From assembly GCF_900156065.1 (NCBI RefSeq), contig NZ_FTNF01000012.1:154598-218597 (forward strand): DNA of 64,000 nt, read 5' to 3'. Both the position numbers and the translations under genes were made by a program. This DNA comes from Micromonospora avicenniae. Its GTDB lineage: Bacteria; Actinomycetota; Actinomycetes; Mycobacteriales; Micromonosporaceae. The notes beneath the pieces were generated by a model, which was given only the letters and a program-made list of their open reading frames with translations, made no database searches and was not told where the DNA came from. This document shows, piece after piece, positions 25,042 through 33,585 of this stretch; within the stretch, counting starts at the first letter, position 1, and each line of letters begins with the position of its first letter.

Positions 25042-26036
25042 CTGGTGCCTCCGGCGGTCGCCAGGTCGTCGTGCCGGGTCGCGATCTCCTTCAGCCGTTG
25101 GATCACGGCTTCACGCACCTCGGGCGGGTCGAGCACACGTACGTCCGGGCCGTAGCCGACGAGATGGCCGGCGAGCGACTCCGGGTCGGCGTACGGCAGG
25201 ACCAGCCGGTCCCCGTCCGGCCCGGTGACGATCTCCACCGCCCAGCGGCGCAGCCCGGCGGCCCGGCCCGACGCGGCGAGGACGGTGGCCCGCCCGGTCC
25301 GCTCCACCGGCCCGGACCAACGCGCGACGTGGCTGATCAGGTCGACCCCCGCCGGTGGCTCGTACGCCCCGGGCTCGCCGGTGACCCGCACCGAGCCAAC
25401 CACCCGGGAGAGCCGGAAGCAGCGGGTGGCGTCGCGATCCAGGTCGTGGCCGACCACGTACCAGCGGCCGCGCCAGCAGACCACGCCCCACGGTTCGAGC
25501 CGGCGACGGGTCGGCGCGTCCTGGTCGGGCACCCGGTAGTCGAAGCCGACCACCCGGCGGTCCCGGGCGGCGGCGGTCAGCGGAGCGAACGCCGGATCCA
25601 CGGTCACCATCGGCTCCAGGCCGAGAGTGGCCTGCGGATCGACGTCCACCCCGGCGGCACGCAACTTCGCCAGCCCGGAGGACGCCGCCGCGGCGAGCCC
25701 CGCATGCTGCCAGAGCCGTGCGGCGATGCCCACCGCGGCCGCCTCGTCCGGTTCGAGAGGGATGTCGGGCAGGGCGTACTCGCGGCGGGCGATGCGGTAG
25801 CCCGGTTCGGAGTCGAAGACGCTCGCGGTGCCGGTCTCCAACGGGACACCGAGTTCACGCAGCTCGGCCTTGTCCCGCTCGAACTTGCGCTGGAACGCCT
25901 CGTGGTCACGGGCGTCGTCCGGATCGTGTTCGTAGCCGGGCACGGTCGCGGCGATCTGCGCGGCGGTGAGGAACCGGCGCGTGGAGAGTAGACAGATCAC
26001 CAGGTTGACCAGGCGTTCGGTACGGGTACGGGACAC
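25038..26036 (-). CDS. pafB: WYL-domain regulator PafB
   Basis: First gene of the pafBC operon, 332 aa. Winged-helix N-terminus (RTERLVNLVICLLSTRRFLTAAQIAATVPGYE, with FQRKFERDKAELRELGVPLE), then the WYL domain (VVGFDYRVPDQDAPTRRRLEPWGVVCWRGRWYVVGHDLDRDATRCFRLSRV) and a WCX C-terminus. GTG at 26036 has TAGCGT 6 nt upstream and no Shine-Dalgarno, predicting a leaderless mRNA. Divergent from the CDF transporter, and separated from pafA by two plus-strand genes and a small membrane gene, unlike the contiguous pafABC of mycobacteria. Confidence 0.93.
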   Translation of the reverse strand: MSRTRTERLVNLVICLLSTRRFLTAAQIAATVPGYEHDPDDARDHEAFQRKFERDKAELRELGVPLETGTASVFDSEPGYRIARREYALPDIPLEPDEAAAVGIAARLWQHAGLAAAASSGLAKLRAAGVDVDPQATLGLEPMVTVDPAFAPLTAAARDRRVVGFDYRVPDQDAPTRRRLEPWGVVCWRGRWYVVGHDLDRDATRCFRLSRVVGSVRVTGEPGAYEPPAGVDLISHVARWSGPVERTGRATVLAASGRAAGLRRWAVEIVTGPDGDRLVLPYADPESLAGHLVGYGPDVRVLDPPEVREAVIQRLKEIATRHDDLATAGGTR

Positions 26037-26162
26037 GCATAGACGCTAGCAGCCGACGCGACGCGGGCGCGCACCCACGCGGGCGCAACGTGTGATGAAC
26101 GTCGGACCCTCGGGTACGGCTCCCGCGCGGCGGGCCCGAGGCGGGGGCCATAGGGTCGTCTC

Positions 26163-27164
26163 ATGGCACAACCGGAGGTCAAGACCGAGAGCGCCGGCAC
26201 GGTCGTCGTGGCCGGTGCGGCGAACCTCGCCATCGCGGCCGCGAAGCTGGTCGCGGGCCTGATCTCCGGCTCCGCGGCGATGCTCTCCGAGGCCGCCCAC
26301 TCGGTGGCCGACACCACCACCGAGGTACTGCTCTTCACGGCCCTGCGCCGCGGCGCGCGGCCGGCGGACGCCCGCCACCCCTTCGGCTACGGCAAGGAGA
26401 GCTACGTCTGGGCCTTCTTCGCCGCCCTGTTCACCTTCGTCGGCGGCGCCGGCTTCGCGATCACGCACGGGATCACCACGATCCTCGTGCACGAACACAG
26501 CGGCAACTTCGTGATCTCGTACGTGGTGCTCGCGGTCTCCTTCGTCATCGAGGCGATCTCGCTGGCCCGGGCACTGCGTCAGGTGCGCCGCGAGTCCAGA
26601 CGGTGGGGCACCACGCCACGCCGCTTCCTGCGGCTGACCGCCGACACCACCGTCAAGGCGGTCTTCCTCGAGGACAGCGCTGCGCTCATCGGGCTGCTCC
26701 TGGCCGGGTGCGGTGTCGCGCTCTCCGAGCTCACCGGCGACGAACTGTGGGACGGGATCGCCTCGGTGCTGATCGGCCTGCTGCTGCTGGTGGTGGCCGC
26801 CATCCTGGCGTACAGCAACCTGTCGCTGCTGGTGGGACGCGCGGTTCCGGAACGTCTGCAGCACGAGATCGAGCGGTCCCTGGCCGGGCTTCCCGAGGTG
26901 GACCGCGTCGGCATGCTCTTCACCATGCAGCTCGGTCCGGAGGACATCCTGGTCGCCGCCAAGGTCGACTTCCGCGACGACGCCACCGGCGCGGAAGTCG
27001 AGGCGAGCGCCGACGAGGCGGAGCGGCGACTGCGGGAACGCTATCCGGAGGTCCGGTACCTCTTCCTCGACCCGACCGACTCCATGCCCGGTGGCATCGC
27101 GCGGACGCCCGGGGAGCCGGAGCCCCCGATCGGGGACGGTCCGGTGGACCCCGGCCGGCGCTGA
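26163..27164 (+). CDS. cation diffusion facilitator transporter, ZnT9-like type
   Basis: Divalent-cation/proton antiporter of the CDF family, 333 aa, six helices and a C-terminal cytoplasmic domain. First metal motif is AAHSVADTT (HxxxD) in helix 2, but helix 5 has FLEDSAALIG, an ExxxA-type site instead of HxxxD; this is the pattern of the SLC30A9/ZnT9 branch, so metal choice may differ from classical zinc exporters. The tail LGPEDILVAAKVDF fits the family. ATG at 26163 follows TAGGGT by 6 nt. Confidence 0.87.
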   Translation: MAQPEVKTESAGTVVVAGAANLAIAAAKLVAGLISGSAAMLSEAAHSVADTTTEVLLFTALRRGARPADARHPFGYGKESYVWAFFAALFTFVGGAGFAITHGITTILVHEHSGNFVISYVVLAVSFVIEAISLARALRQVRRESRRWGTTPRRFLRLTADTTVKAVFLEDSAALIGLLLAGCGVALSELTGDELWDGIASVLIGLLLLVVAAILAYSNLSLLVGRAVPERLQHEIERSLAGLPEVDRVGMLFTMQLGPEDILVAAKVDFRDDATGAEVEASADEAERRLRERYPEVRYLFLDPTDSMPGGIARTPGEPEPPIGDGPVDPGRR

Positions 27165-27272
27165 CCCGGCCCGGGCACACCAGCCGATCCCGTCGCCAGG
27201 TGGACCCGGGCCGCGGCCGGCACGTGGACCCGGTGCCGGGGAGTCCGGAACGCGGACGCTAGCGTGCCCGTC

Positions 27273-28358
27273 ATGGTGCGATGGCGATCCGGGACGGTGG
27301 CGGCGCTGCGGCGGCAGTGGGCCGGGGCGGTGGAGCTGGACGTCACGCTCCCCGACGGCTCGCCCATGCGGGCCCTGGCCTACCCCCACCTGGTCGGCCA
27401 CCCCGAGCCGGGCGACCGGGTGCTGCTCAACGCCGGCGCGCTGCTGATGGGACTCGGCACCGGCGGGTACGCCCTGGTGGTGGCGCTGCCGGACCGGTTG
27501 CCGCCGGACCCGCCGCAGGCCGTCGACACCCGCGACGCCGGCCACCTGGTGAAGGCCCGCTACACGCCGCTGCAGCCGATCCTGCTCGGCGTGGACGAGG
27601 AGGCCTCGCCGCACCGGGCGGTCCTGGAGACCGCCGAGGACCTGGGTGGCATGCCCGTGGTCACCGCAGACCTGCACTCGGCCCTGCCGGCGATCCTCGC
27701 CGGTGTCCGCGCCGACGCGCCCGACGCCCGGGTCGCGTACGTGCTCACCGACGGCGGAGCCCTTCCGGCCTGGTTCTCTCGCACCCTCGCCGGGCTGCGG
27801 GACGAGCTGGCCGGCACGATCAGTGTCGGTCAGGCCTTCGGCGGCGACCTGGAGGCGAGCACGTTGCACAGCGGGCTGCTCGCCGCCCGGTACGTGCTCC
27901 ACGCCGACGTGGCGGTCGTCTCGCAGGGTCCTGGCAACCTCGGCACCGGCACCCGGTGGGGGTTCTCCGGCGTCGCCGTCGGCGAGGCGGTCAACGCGAT
28001 CGCGACGCTGGGCGGGCGCCCGGTCGGCTCGCTGCGCATCTCCGACGCCGACGCCCGCCCCCGGCACCGCGGCGTCTCCCACCACAGCCTCACCGCGTAC
28101 GGCCGGGTGGCGCTGGCCCCGGCCGAGCTGGTGGTGCCCGACGGCCTGGACCCGGCGCTCGCCGCCGACGTCGACGCGGCGCTGGAACCGCTCGCCACCC
28201 GGCATCGGATCGTCCGGGTACGCACCGACGGTCTCGACGCCGCGCTGCGGGCCGGCCCGGTACCACTGTCGACGATGGGACGGGGTCTGGACGCCGACCA
28301 CGCGTACTTCCTCGCCGCTGCGGCCGCCGGCCGCCACGCCGCCAGCCTGCTCGACTGA
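27273..28358 (+). CDS. DUF3866 family protein
   Basis: 361-aa cytoplasmic protein of a conserved actinobacterial/firmicute family without known activity. Family blocks: YPHLVGHPEPGDRVLLNAGALLMGLGTGGYALVV, HLVKARYTPLQ, VGQAFGGDLEASTLHSGLLAA and AVVSQGPGNLGTGTRWGFSG, followed by SRISxxDxRPRHRGVSHHS-like LRISDADARPRHRGVSHHS. Several conserved His/Asp residues suggest a metal or nucleotide site (inference). ATG 27273 is taken because TAGCGT stands 7 nt upstream; a GTG three codons earlier is possible. An equivalent is found near pafA in other actinobacteria. Confidence 0.85.
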   Translation: MVRWRSGTVAALRRQWAGAVELDVTLPDGSPMRALAYPHLVGHPEPGDRVLLNAGALLMGLGTGGYALVVALPDRLPPDPPQAVDTRDAGHLVKARYTPLQPILLGVDEEASPHRAVLETAEDLGGMPVVTADLHSALPAILAGVRADAPDARVAYVLTDGGALPAWFSRTLAGLRDELAGTISVGQAFGGDLEASTLHSGLLAARYVLHADVAVVSQGPGNLGTGTRWGFSGVAVGEAVNAIATLGGRPVGSLRISDADARPRHRGVSHHSLTAYGRVALAPAELVVPDGLDPALAADVDAALEPLATRHRIVRVRTDGLDAALRAGPVPLSTMGRGLDADHAYFLAAAAAGRHAASLLD

Positions 28359-28408
28359 CCTTCCTTCGTCAGCGGACGACGGGCCGCTCGTCCCGGGGGT
28401 GTCGGACG

Positions 28409-28615
28409 TCAGGCGAGGTAGATCAGGGCGAGCCAGCCGCCCACGATCAGCACCAGCGCGAGCGCCAGCACCCAGGTGGGCACCGTGTACTCACCGCGCC
28501 GGTTCCGTTCGATCTCGGCGCGGATCTTCGCCCGGCGGCGCTCGACCCAGTTCTGGCGCTGTCGACCGCTCTCGGTGGGCTCTCGGCCCGACTGCGGGCC
28601 CGGGGATGTCGTCAT
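28409..28615 (-). CDS. small C-terminally anchored membrane protein
   Basis: 68 aa: a charged N-terminus with RQRQNWVERRRAKIRAEIERNRRGEYTVP and a single helix (TWVLALALVLIVGGWLALIYL) at the end. Function unknown; it follows pafA on the same strand by about 100 nt but beyond a strong hairpin, so it is probably transcribed from its own promoter (TAGGCT 9 nt before the ATG). Confidence 0.6.
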   Translation of the reverse strand: MTTSPGPQSGREPTESGRQRQNWVERRRAKIRAEIERNRRGEYTVPTWVLALALVLIVGGWLALIYLA

Positions 28616-28668
28616 GGCCCGGCCAGCCTACCGGGACGGCCGATCCGTGCGGCACACCACCACCCACC

Positions 28669-28706
28669 CGGCCGGCCCGGTGCGGGACGTCCCGCCGGGC
28701 CGGCCG
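28669..28706 (-). terminator. hairpin terminator after pafA
   Basis: Long GC-rich stem (28669-28688 with 28689-28706, one 2-nt bulge) starting 8 nt beyond the pafA stop. Confidence 0.6.
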
Positions 28707-28714
28707 CACGGCTG

Positions 28715-30073
28715 TCACATGCTGGCGATCAACCGCTCGACCCGCTCGTCGTACGCCCGGAACGGATCCTTGCAGAGCACAGTGCGTTGCGCCTGGTCGT
28801 TGAGCTTCAGATGCACCCAGTCGACGGTGAAGTCACGCCGCTTCTCCTGCGCATGCCGGATGAACTCGCCGCGCAGCCGGGCACGGGTCGTCTGTGGCGG
28901 CGTCTCCTTCGCCTCGAAGATCTCCGGGTCGGTCGCCACCCGATCCACCTCGCCGCGGCGCTCCAGCAACGCGTACAGGCCGCGGCCGCGGCGCACGTCG
29001 TGGTAGGCAAGGTCCATCTGGGCCACCCGCGGATGCGACAGCGGCAGGTCGTGCTTGCGCTGGTAGCGCTCGATCAGCCGCAGCTTCGTCACCCAGTCGA
29101 TCTCCCGGGCCACCGGATCCAGGTCGCCGGTCTCCACCGCGCGCAGCACCCGGCCCCACAACTCCACCACCCGCTTGGCGGTCTGGTCGCCGCCGCGCCG
29201 CTCGACGAACTCGGTAGCCTTCGCCAGGTACTCCTGCTGGATCTCCAGCGCGCTGATCTCCTTGCCGGAGGCGAGCCGCACCTTGCGCCGGCCGGTGATG
29301 TCGTGGGACACCTCGCGGATCGCCCGGATCGGGTTCTCCAGCGACAGGTCCCGCATCACCACCCCGGCCTCGATCATGCGCAGCACGATGTCGGCCGAGC
29401 CGACCTTGAGCAGCGTCGTGACCTCGTTCATGTTGGAGTCGCCGACGATCACGTGCAGCCGCCGGTAGCGCTCGGCGTCGGCGTGCGGCTCGTCCCGGGT
29501 GTTGATGATGGGACGGCTGCGGGTCGTCGCCGAGGAGACCCCCTCCCAGATGTGCTCGGCCCGCTGGGAGAGGCAGTAAACCGCGCCACGCGGCGTCTGC
29601 AGCACCTTGCCCGCACCACAGATCAGCTGCCGGGTGACCAGGAACGGGATCAGGACGTCGGCCAGCCGTCCGAACTCGCCGTGCCGGGACACCAGGTAGT
29701 TCTCGTGGCAGCCGTACGAGTTCCCGGCCGAGTCGGTGTTGTTCTTGAACAGGTAGATCTCACCCGCGATGCCCTCGTCGTGCAGCCGCTTCTCCGCGTC
29801 GACGAGCAGCCCCTCCAGGATCCGCTCACCGGCCCGGTCGTGGGCCACCAGATCGACCACCGAATCGCACTCCGGCGTGGCGTACTCCGGGTGGGACCCG
29901 ACGTCGAGGTAGAGCCGGGCCCCGTTGCGCAGGAACACGTTGCTGGACCGGCCCCAGGACACCACCCGGCGGAAGAGGTACCTCGCCACCTCGTCCGGGG
30001 AGAGCCGCCGCTGCCCACGGTAGGTACAGGTGACGCCGTACTCGGTCTCAAGGCCGAAGATTCGCCGCTCCAT
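28715..30073 (-). CDS. pafA: Pup-protein ligase PafA
   Basis: Glutamine-synthetase-fold enzyme joining the C-terminal Glu of Pup to substrate lysines with ATP. 452 aa, the family's normal length. Seen: ATP/Mg site MERRIFGLETEYG (Glu9, Glu11), catalytic Asp57 in GARLYLDVGSHPEYATPE, IYLFKNNTDSAGNSYGCHENYLV, RPIINTRDEPHADAERYRRLHVIVGDSNM and the C-terminal small domain (RDFTVDWVHLKLND). The long insertion of Dop between residues 50 and 80 is absent, distinguishing it as ligase. ATG at 30073 follows TAATGT by 6 nt. Confidence 0.97.
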   Translation of the reverse strand: MERRIFGLETEYGVTCTYRGQRRLSPDEVARYLFRRVVSWGRSSNVFLRNGARLYLDVGSHPEYATPECDSVVDLVAHDRAGERILEGLLVDAEKRLHDEGIAGEIYLFKNNTDSAGNSYGCHENYLVSRHGEFGRLADVLIPFLVTRQLICGAGKVLQTPRGAVYCLSQRAEHIWEGVSSATTRSRPIINTRDEPHADAERYRRLHVIVGDSNMNEVTTLLKVGSADIVLRMIEAGVVMRDLSLENPIRAIREVSHDITGRRKVRLASGKEISALEIQQEYLAKATEFVERRGGDQTAKRVVELWGRVLRAVETGDLDPVAREIDWVTKLRLIERYQRKHDLPLSHPRVAQMDLAYHDVRRGRGLYALLERRGEVDRVATDPEIFEAKETPPQTTRARLRGEFIRHAQEKRRDFTVDWVHLKLNDQAQRTVLCKDPFRAYDERVERLIASM

Positions 30074-30209
30074 GGTGTGACATTAGCCGCCCGAAGCCCG
30101 GATTGGGCAGGGCTCAACCGCGCGGCCTCCCACGGCGGACCGGCGTCCGCGAGGTGAGCAGGCACGGACGGCGGCCCCACCTCGCCGGCGGGCCGGTACC
30201 TTGGCAGCC

Positions 30210-31187
30210 GTGAAGATCCTCGTCACCGGCGGCGCCGGGTTCATCGGCTCGGCGTACGTCCGGCGGCTGCTCACCGGTTCCGAGCCGCTGCTGCACCCCG
30301 ACGCCGTCACGGTGCTCGACAAGTTCACCTACGCCGGCACCCGGGGCAGCCTCGATCCGGTCCGCGCCGATCACCGGCTGCGCGTCGTGGCGGGCGACAT
30401 CTGCGACGGCCCGCTGGTCGACGCGGTCGTCGCCGAGCACGACGTGATCGTCCACTTCGCCGCGGAGTCGCACGTCGACCGCTCCATCGCCGGCGCGGCG
30501 CCTTTCGTCACCACGAACGTGCTCGGCACACAGACCCTGCTCGACGCCGCGCTGCGGCACGGCACGAGCCGGTTCGTGCACATCTCCACCGACGAGGTGT
30601 ACGGCTCGATCGAGCACGGCTCGTGGACCGAGACCGCGCCGCTGGACCCGAGCTCCCCGTACTCGGCCAGCAAGGCCGGCGCCGACCTGCTCGCCCTCGC
30701 CTACCACCGCACCCACGACCTCGACGTCGTGGTGACCCGGGGCTCCAACACCTACGGGCGCTACCAGCATCCCGAGAAGGTGGTGCCGCTGTTCGTCACC
30801 AACCTGCTCGACGGGCGTGACCTGCCGCTGTACGGCGACGGCGGCAATGTGCGGGACTGGCTGCACGTCGACGACCACTGCCACGGCGTCACCCTCGCCC
30901 TGCTCAAGGGCCGGTCCGGCGGCGTCTACCACCTCGCAGGCGAGGTCGAACTGACGAACCGGGAACTCACCCAGCGGCTCCTGGACGCCTTCGACGCCGG
31001 GTGGGAGCGGGTCCGGCCGGTCACCGACCGCAAGGGCCACGACCGGCGCTACAGCCTCGACACCGGCACGGCCCGACGCGAGCTCGGCTTCGCTCCGCAC
31101 GTCGGTTTCGAGCAGGGGCTGCACGACACCATCGCCTGGTACCGGGACAACCGCACGTGGTGGGAGCCGCTGCGGCGACCTGCCTGA
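30210..31187 (+). CDS. dTDP-glucose 4,6-dehydratase-like SDR
   Basis: Extended short-chain dehydrogenase of the RmlB type, 325 aa, expected to convert a nucleotide-activated glucose to the 4-keto-6-deoxy sugar. NAD motif TGGAGFIGSAYVRRLL at the N-terminus, HFAAESHVDRSI, the catalytic region STDEVYGS with YSASKAGADLLALAYHRT (YxxxK), and SNTYGRYQHPEKVVPLFVTN. GTG 30210 is used (TACCTT 7 nt upstream). It sits alone between pafA and prcA on the opposite strand, with no sugar-pathway partner, so its role may be cell-wall or metabolite glycosylation (inference). Confidence 0.87.
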   Translation: MKILVTGGAGFIGSAYVRRLLTGSEPLLHPDAVTVLDKFTYAGTRGSLDPVRADHRLRVVAGDICDGPLVDAVVAEHDVIVHFAAESHVDRSIAGAAPFVTTNVLGTQTLLDAALRHGTSRFVHISTDEVYGSIEHGSWTETAPLDPSSPYSASKAGADLLALAYHRTHDLDVVVTRGSNTYGRYQHPEKVVPLFVTNLLDGRDLPLYGDGGNVRDWLHVDDHCHGVTLALLKGRSGGVYHLAGEVELTNRELTQRLLDAFDAGWERVRPVTDRKGHDRRYSLDTGTARRELGFAPHVGFEQGLHDTIAWYRDNRTWWEPLRRPA

Positions 31188-31270
31188 GCGCCACCGCCGG
31201 CCGATCCGACCGCGTGCGGTCGAGCCGGCCGGCGGCTGAGGGCTTCAAGCCATTCGGCGCACGTCGACGC

Positions 31271-32092
31271 TCAGGACTCGTCCTCCGACTCCCGCCGCTC
31301 CAGGTCCGCCGAGGCCGCGGAGGTGGTCGGCTTGTGCGCCTCCCCCGTCGGCACCGCCGGGGTCTGCGGGCCACCCGCCGGCTCCTCGGCCGCGCCGCCG
31401 TTCAGCAACGCCGTCAACGGCGCCCCGGTGATCCGCCGGAACGTACGCCCGATCCGGCGGCGGTCGAGGACCGCCACCTCCAACTGGTTGGCCGCGATGG
31501 TGCGGGCCGCACCGCCCTCGCCGCCGACGCTGCCCAGCGCCTTGACGGCCACCTTCACCGCCTCGCCGAGCGACATGTCCGAACGGTGCTCCGACTTGAG
31601 CACCCCGGTGATCGCCTCCGCCTGGCCGCCCATCGCCATCCGGCCCGGCTCGTCGTTGACCGACCCGTCGTAGGTGAGTCGGTAGAGCTCGTCCCCGTCG
31701 GGCGTCGACCCGACCTCCGCCACGCAGATCTCCACCTCGAACGGCTTCGACTGCTCGGTGAAGATGGCGCCCAGGGTCTGCGCGAACGCGTTCGCCAGGG
31801 CCCGGCCGGTGACGTCCCGCCGGTCGTAGGAGAGACCGTTCAGGTCGGCCATCCGCACGCCGGCGCGGCGCAGGTTCTCGAACTCGTTGTACCGGCCGAC
31901 GGCCGCGAAGCCGATCCGGTCGTAGATCTCACTGACCTTGTGCAGGGCGCTGGAGAGGTTCTCGGCGACGAAGAGCACCCCGCCCTCGTAGCTCAGGACC
32001 ACCGCGCTGCGCCCGCGGGCGATGCCCTTGCGGGCCAGCTCGGAGCGGTCGCGCATGATCTGCTCGGGCGAGGCGTAGAACTGCATGGCCAC
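31271..32092 (-). CDS. prcA: proteasome alpha subunit
   Basis: Outer-ring subunit of the 20S proteasome, 273 aa. The N-terminal gate sequence MQFYASPEQIMRDRSELARKGIARGRSAVVLSYEGGVLFVAEN is characteristic, with the H0 helix; SEIYDRIGFAAVGRYNEFENL and RPFGV-equivalent KPFEVEICVAEVG follow. The C-terminal 45 residues are Pro/Ala/Glu-rich. GTG at 32092 lies 11 nt after AAGGAG; ATG two codons later is the alternative. Last gene of the pup operon, 57 nt behind prcB. Confidence 0.96.
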   Translation of the reverse strand: MAMQFYASPEQIMRDRSELARKGIARGRSAVVLSYEGGVLFVAENLSSALHKVSEIYDRIGFAAVGRYNEFENLRRAGVRMADLNGLSYDRRDVTGRALANAFAQTLGAIFTEQSKPFEVEICVAEVGSTPDGDELYRLTYDGSVNDEPGRMAMGGQAEAITGVLKSEHRSDMSLGEAVKVAVKALGSVGGEGGAARTIAANQLEVAVLDRRRIGRTFRRITGAPLTALLNGGAAEEPAGGPQTPAVPTGEAHKPTTSAASADLERRESEDES

Positions 32093-32149
32093 GGCGGCTG
32101 GTTCTCCTTAGCGCTGTGCGAGACGACTGCTGACGAATACGGACGGCGG

Positions 32150-32989
32150 TCAGCCGCCGGGGTTCTCCATCCGGCCGGAGACCACTGCCTCCGCGATCGC
32201 CGCCGTCTCGGCGTCGGTGAGCCGGTGCGTGCCCTCCGCGGTCGCGGTCATCACGACCGGGTAGATGCGGCGGGTCAGGTCGGGGCCACCGGTCGCGGTG
32301 TCGTCGTCGGCGGCGTCGTAGAGCGCCTCGACCGCGAGCTTGACCGCGTCGTCGATCGACAGTCCAGCCCGGAACCGCTTCTTCAGGGCAGACTTGGCGA
32401 ACAGCGAGCCGGAGCCGATGGCGTCGTAGCCGGTCTCCTCGTAAGGGCCACCGGTGACGTCGAAGCTGAAGATCCGGCCGGCCTTGGCCGGGTCGGCGGC
32501 TGCCAGGTCGAAGCCGGCGAAGAGCGGGATCACCGCGAGGCCCTGCATGGCGGCGCCGAGGTTGCCCCGGATCATCGAGGCGAGCCGGTTGGCCTTGCCG
32601 TCGAGCGAGAGCATGGCGCCCTCGATCTTCTCGTAGTGCTCCAGCTCCACCTGGAACAGCCGCATCAGCTCGATGCCGATCCCGGCGGTGCCGGCGATGC
32701 CGACCAGCGAGTACGCGTCGGCCGGGTGCACCTTCTCGATGTCGCGCTGGGCGATCAGGTTGCCCATCGTGGCCCGCCGATCGCCCGCCATCACGACGCC
32801 CCCGGCGGCCGAGATGGCCACGATGGTGGTCGCGTGCGGCGCCATGTCGGCCGCCATGCCCGGCGGCAGCGGCCGCCGGCCGGGCAGCATCTCGGGTGCC
32901 ACCTTGCTCAGGAACGCCGTGAAGGAGGACGTCCCCGCGTTGGTGAACACATCTGGTAGACGCCCGGATGGATCAAAACCCGCTGCCAC
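32150..32989 (-). CDS. prcB: proteasome beta subunit
   Basis: Catalytic subunit of the 20S proteasome, 279 aa. A 53-residue propeptide ends at PHA, and autocleavage would expose Thr54 of TTIVAISAAGGVVMAGDRRATMGN, with the Asp17 and Lys33 equivalents present. GSGSLFAKSALKK is the conserved Ser/Gly block. GTG at 32989 follows AGAGGA by 6 nt; this start and its ribosome site lie inside the 3' end of the endonuclease VII gene (82-bp overlap), implying coupling of the two. Confidence 0.96.
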   Translation of the reverse strand: MAAGFDPSGRLPDVFTNAGTSSFTAFLSKVAPEMLPGRRPLPPGMAADMAPHATTIVAISAAGGVVMAGDRRATMGNLIAQRDIEKVHPADAYSLVGIAGTAGIGIELMRLFQVELEHYEKIEGAMLSLDGKANRLASMIRGNLGAAMQGLAVIPLFAGFDLAAADPAKAGRIFSFDVTGGPYEETGYDAIGSGSLFAKSALKKRFRAGLSIDDAVKLAVEALYDAADDDTATGGPDLTRRIYPVVMTATAEGTHRLTDAETAAIAEAVVSGRMENPGG

Positions 32990-33585
32990 GTGGTTCCTCT
33001 CAGGTACGTGATCGCCCTGGCCAGTCGCTCGGGACTGTCTCGGAACTGGCCAAGACCACCGTTGCAGTTGAAGCAGAGTATCCCGCGCACCCATCCGGTG
33101 CGATGATCGTGGTCCAGATGTTCCGGATCGGGGGTACCACAGACCGCGCAGACGCCACCTTGCTCGGCGAGGAGCTCATCGAACTCCTTCTGCCCGACGC
33201 CGTACCGCCGCCGCAGGTGGTATTCACGATTGCCGCCGTAGAGCCGCTGGGCGGTCTCTTTGCCGCGTGCGTTGTGGCAGGGCTTGCAGTAGCTGTGCCT
33301 CCCACTCGCCTTCTTGGTCTGCGGGAAGTCCTCAAGAGGCTTGACCTGATTGCAGTCCGGACACCACTTCATGCCGTCGGGGACCGACACCGAAGCCTTT
33401 TTCTGCGGTCCGATCCCGCGCTTGCGACGGCTCGCCTCGGAGCGAGCCGCCGCGCAGGTCTTGCAGTAGTAGGCGAGACCGTCGACCCGTCGCCGGTCTC
33501 GATGAAACTCTGTTGCGGGCAACGTTCGCTCGCACTGGGGGCACTTGTTGCCCGACTCGCTGGACGAATCGGACATTTTGTTCAT
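32908..33585 (-). CDS. endonuclease VII (HNH/His-Me) protein with two zinc ribbons
   Basis: 225 aa in three modules. Two treble-clef-like zinc ribbons come first (CPQCERTLPATEFHRDRRR...CKTC and CPDCNQVKPLEDFPQTKK...CKPC). They are followed by a recombination-endonuclease-VII core CAVCGTPDPEHLDHDHRTG with RGILCFNCNGGLGQFRDSPERLARAITYL, the metal- and DNA-cleaving motif of T4 gp49-type resolvases. ATG overlaps the pup stop (ATGA), and the 3' end runs 82 bp into prcB. Base composition is visibly lower in GC than its neighbours, suggesting transfer. Its role in the proteasome operon is unknown. Confidence 0.9.
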   Translation of the reverse strand: MNKMSDSSSESGNKCPQCERTLPATEFHRDRRRVDGLAYYCKTCAAARSEASRRKRGIGPQKKASVSVPDGMKWCPDCNQVKPLEDFPQTKKASGRHSYCKPCHNARGKETAQRLYGGNREYHLRRRYGVGQKEFDELLAEQGGVCAVCGTPDPEHLDHDHRTGWVRGILCFNCNGGLGQFRDSPERLARAITYLRGTTWQRVLIHPGVYQMCSPTRGRPPSRRS

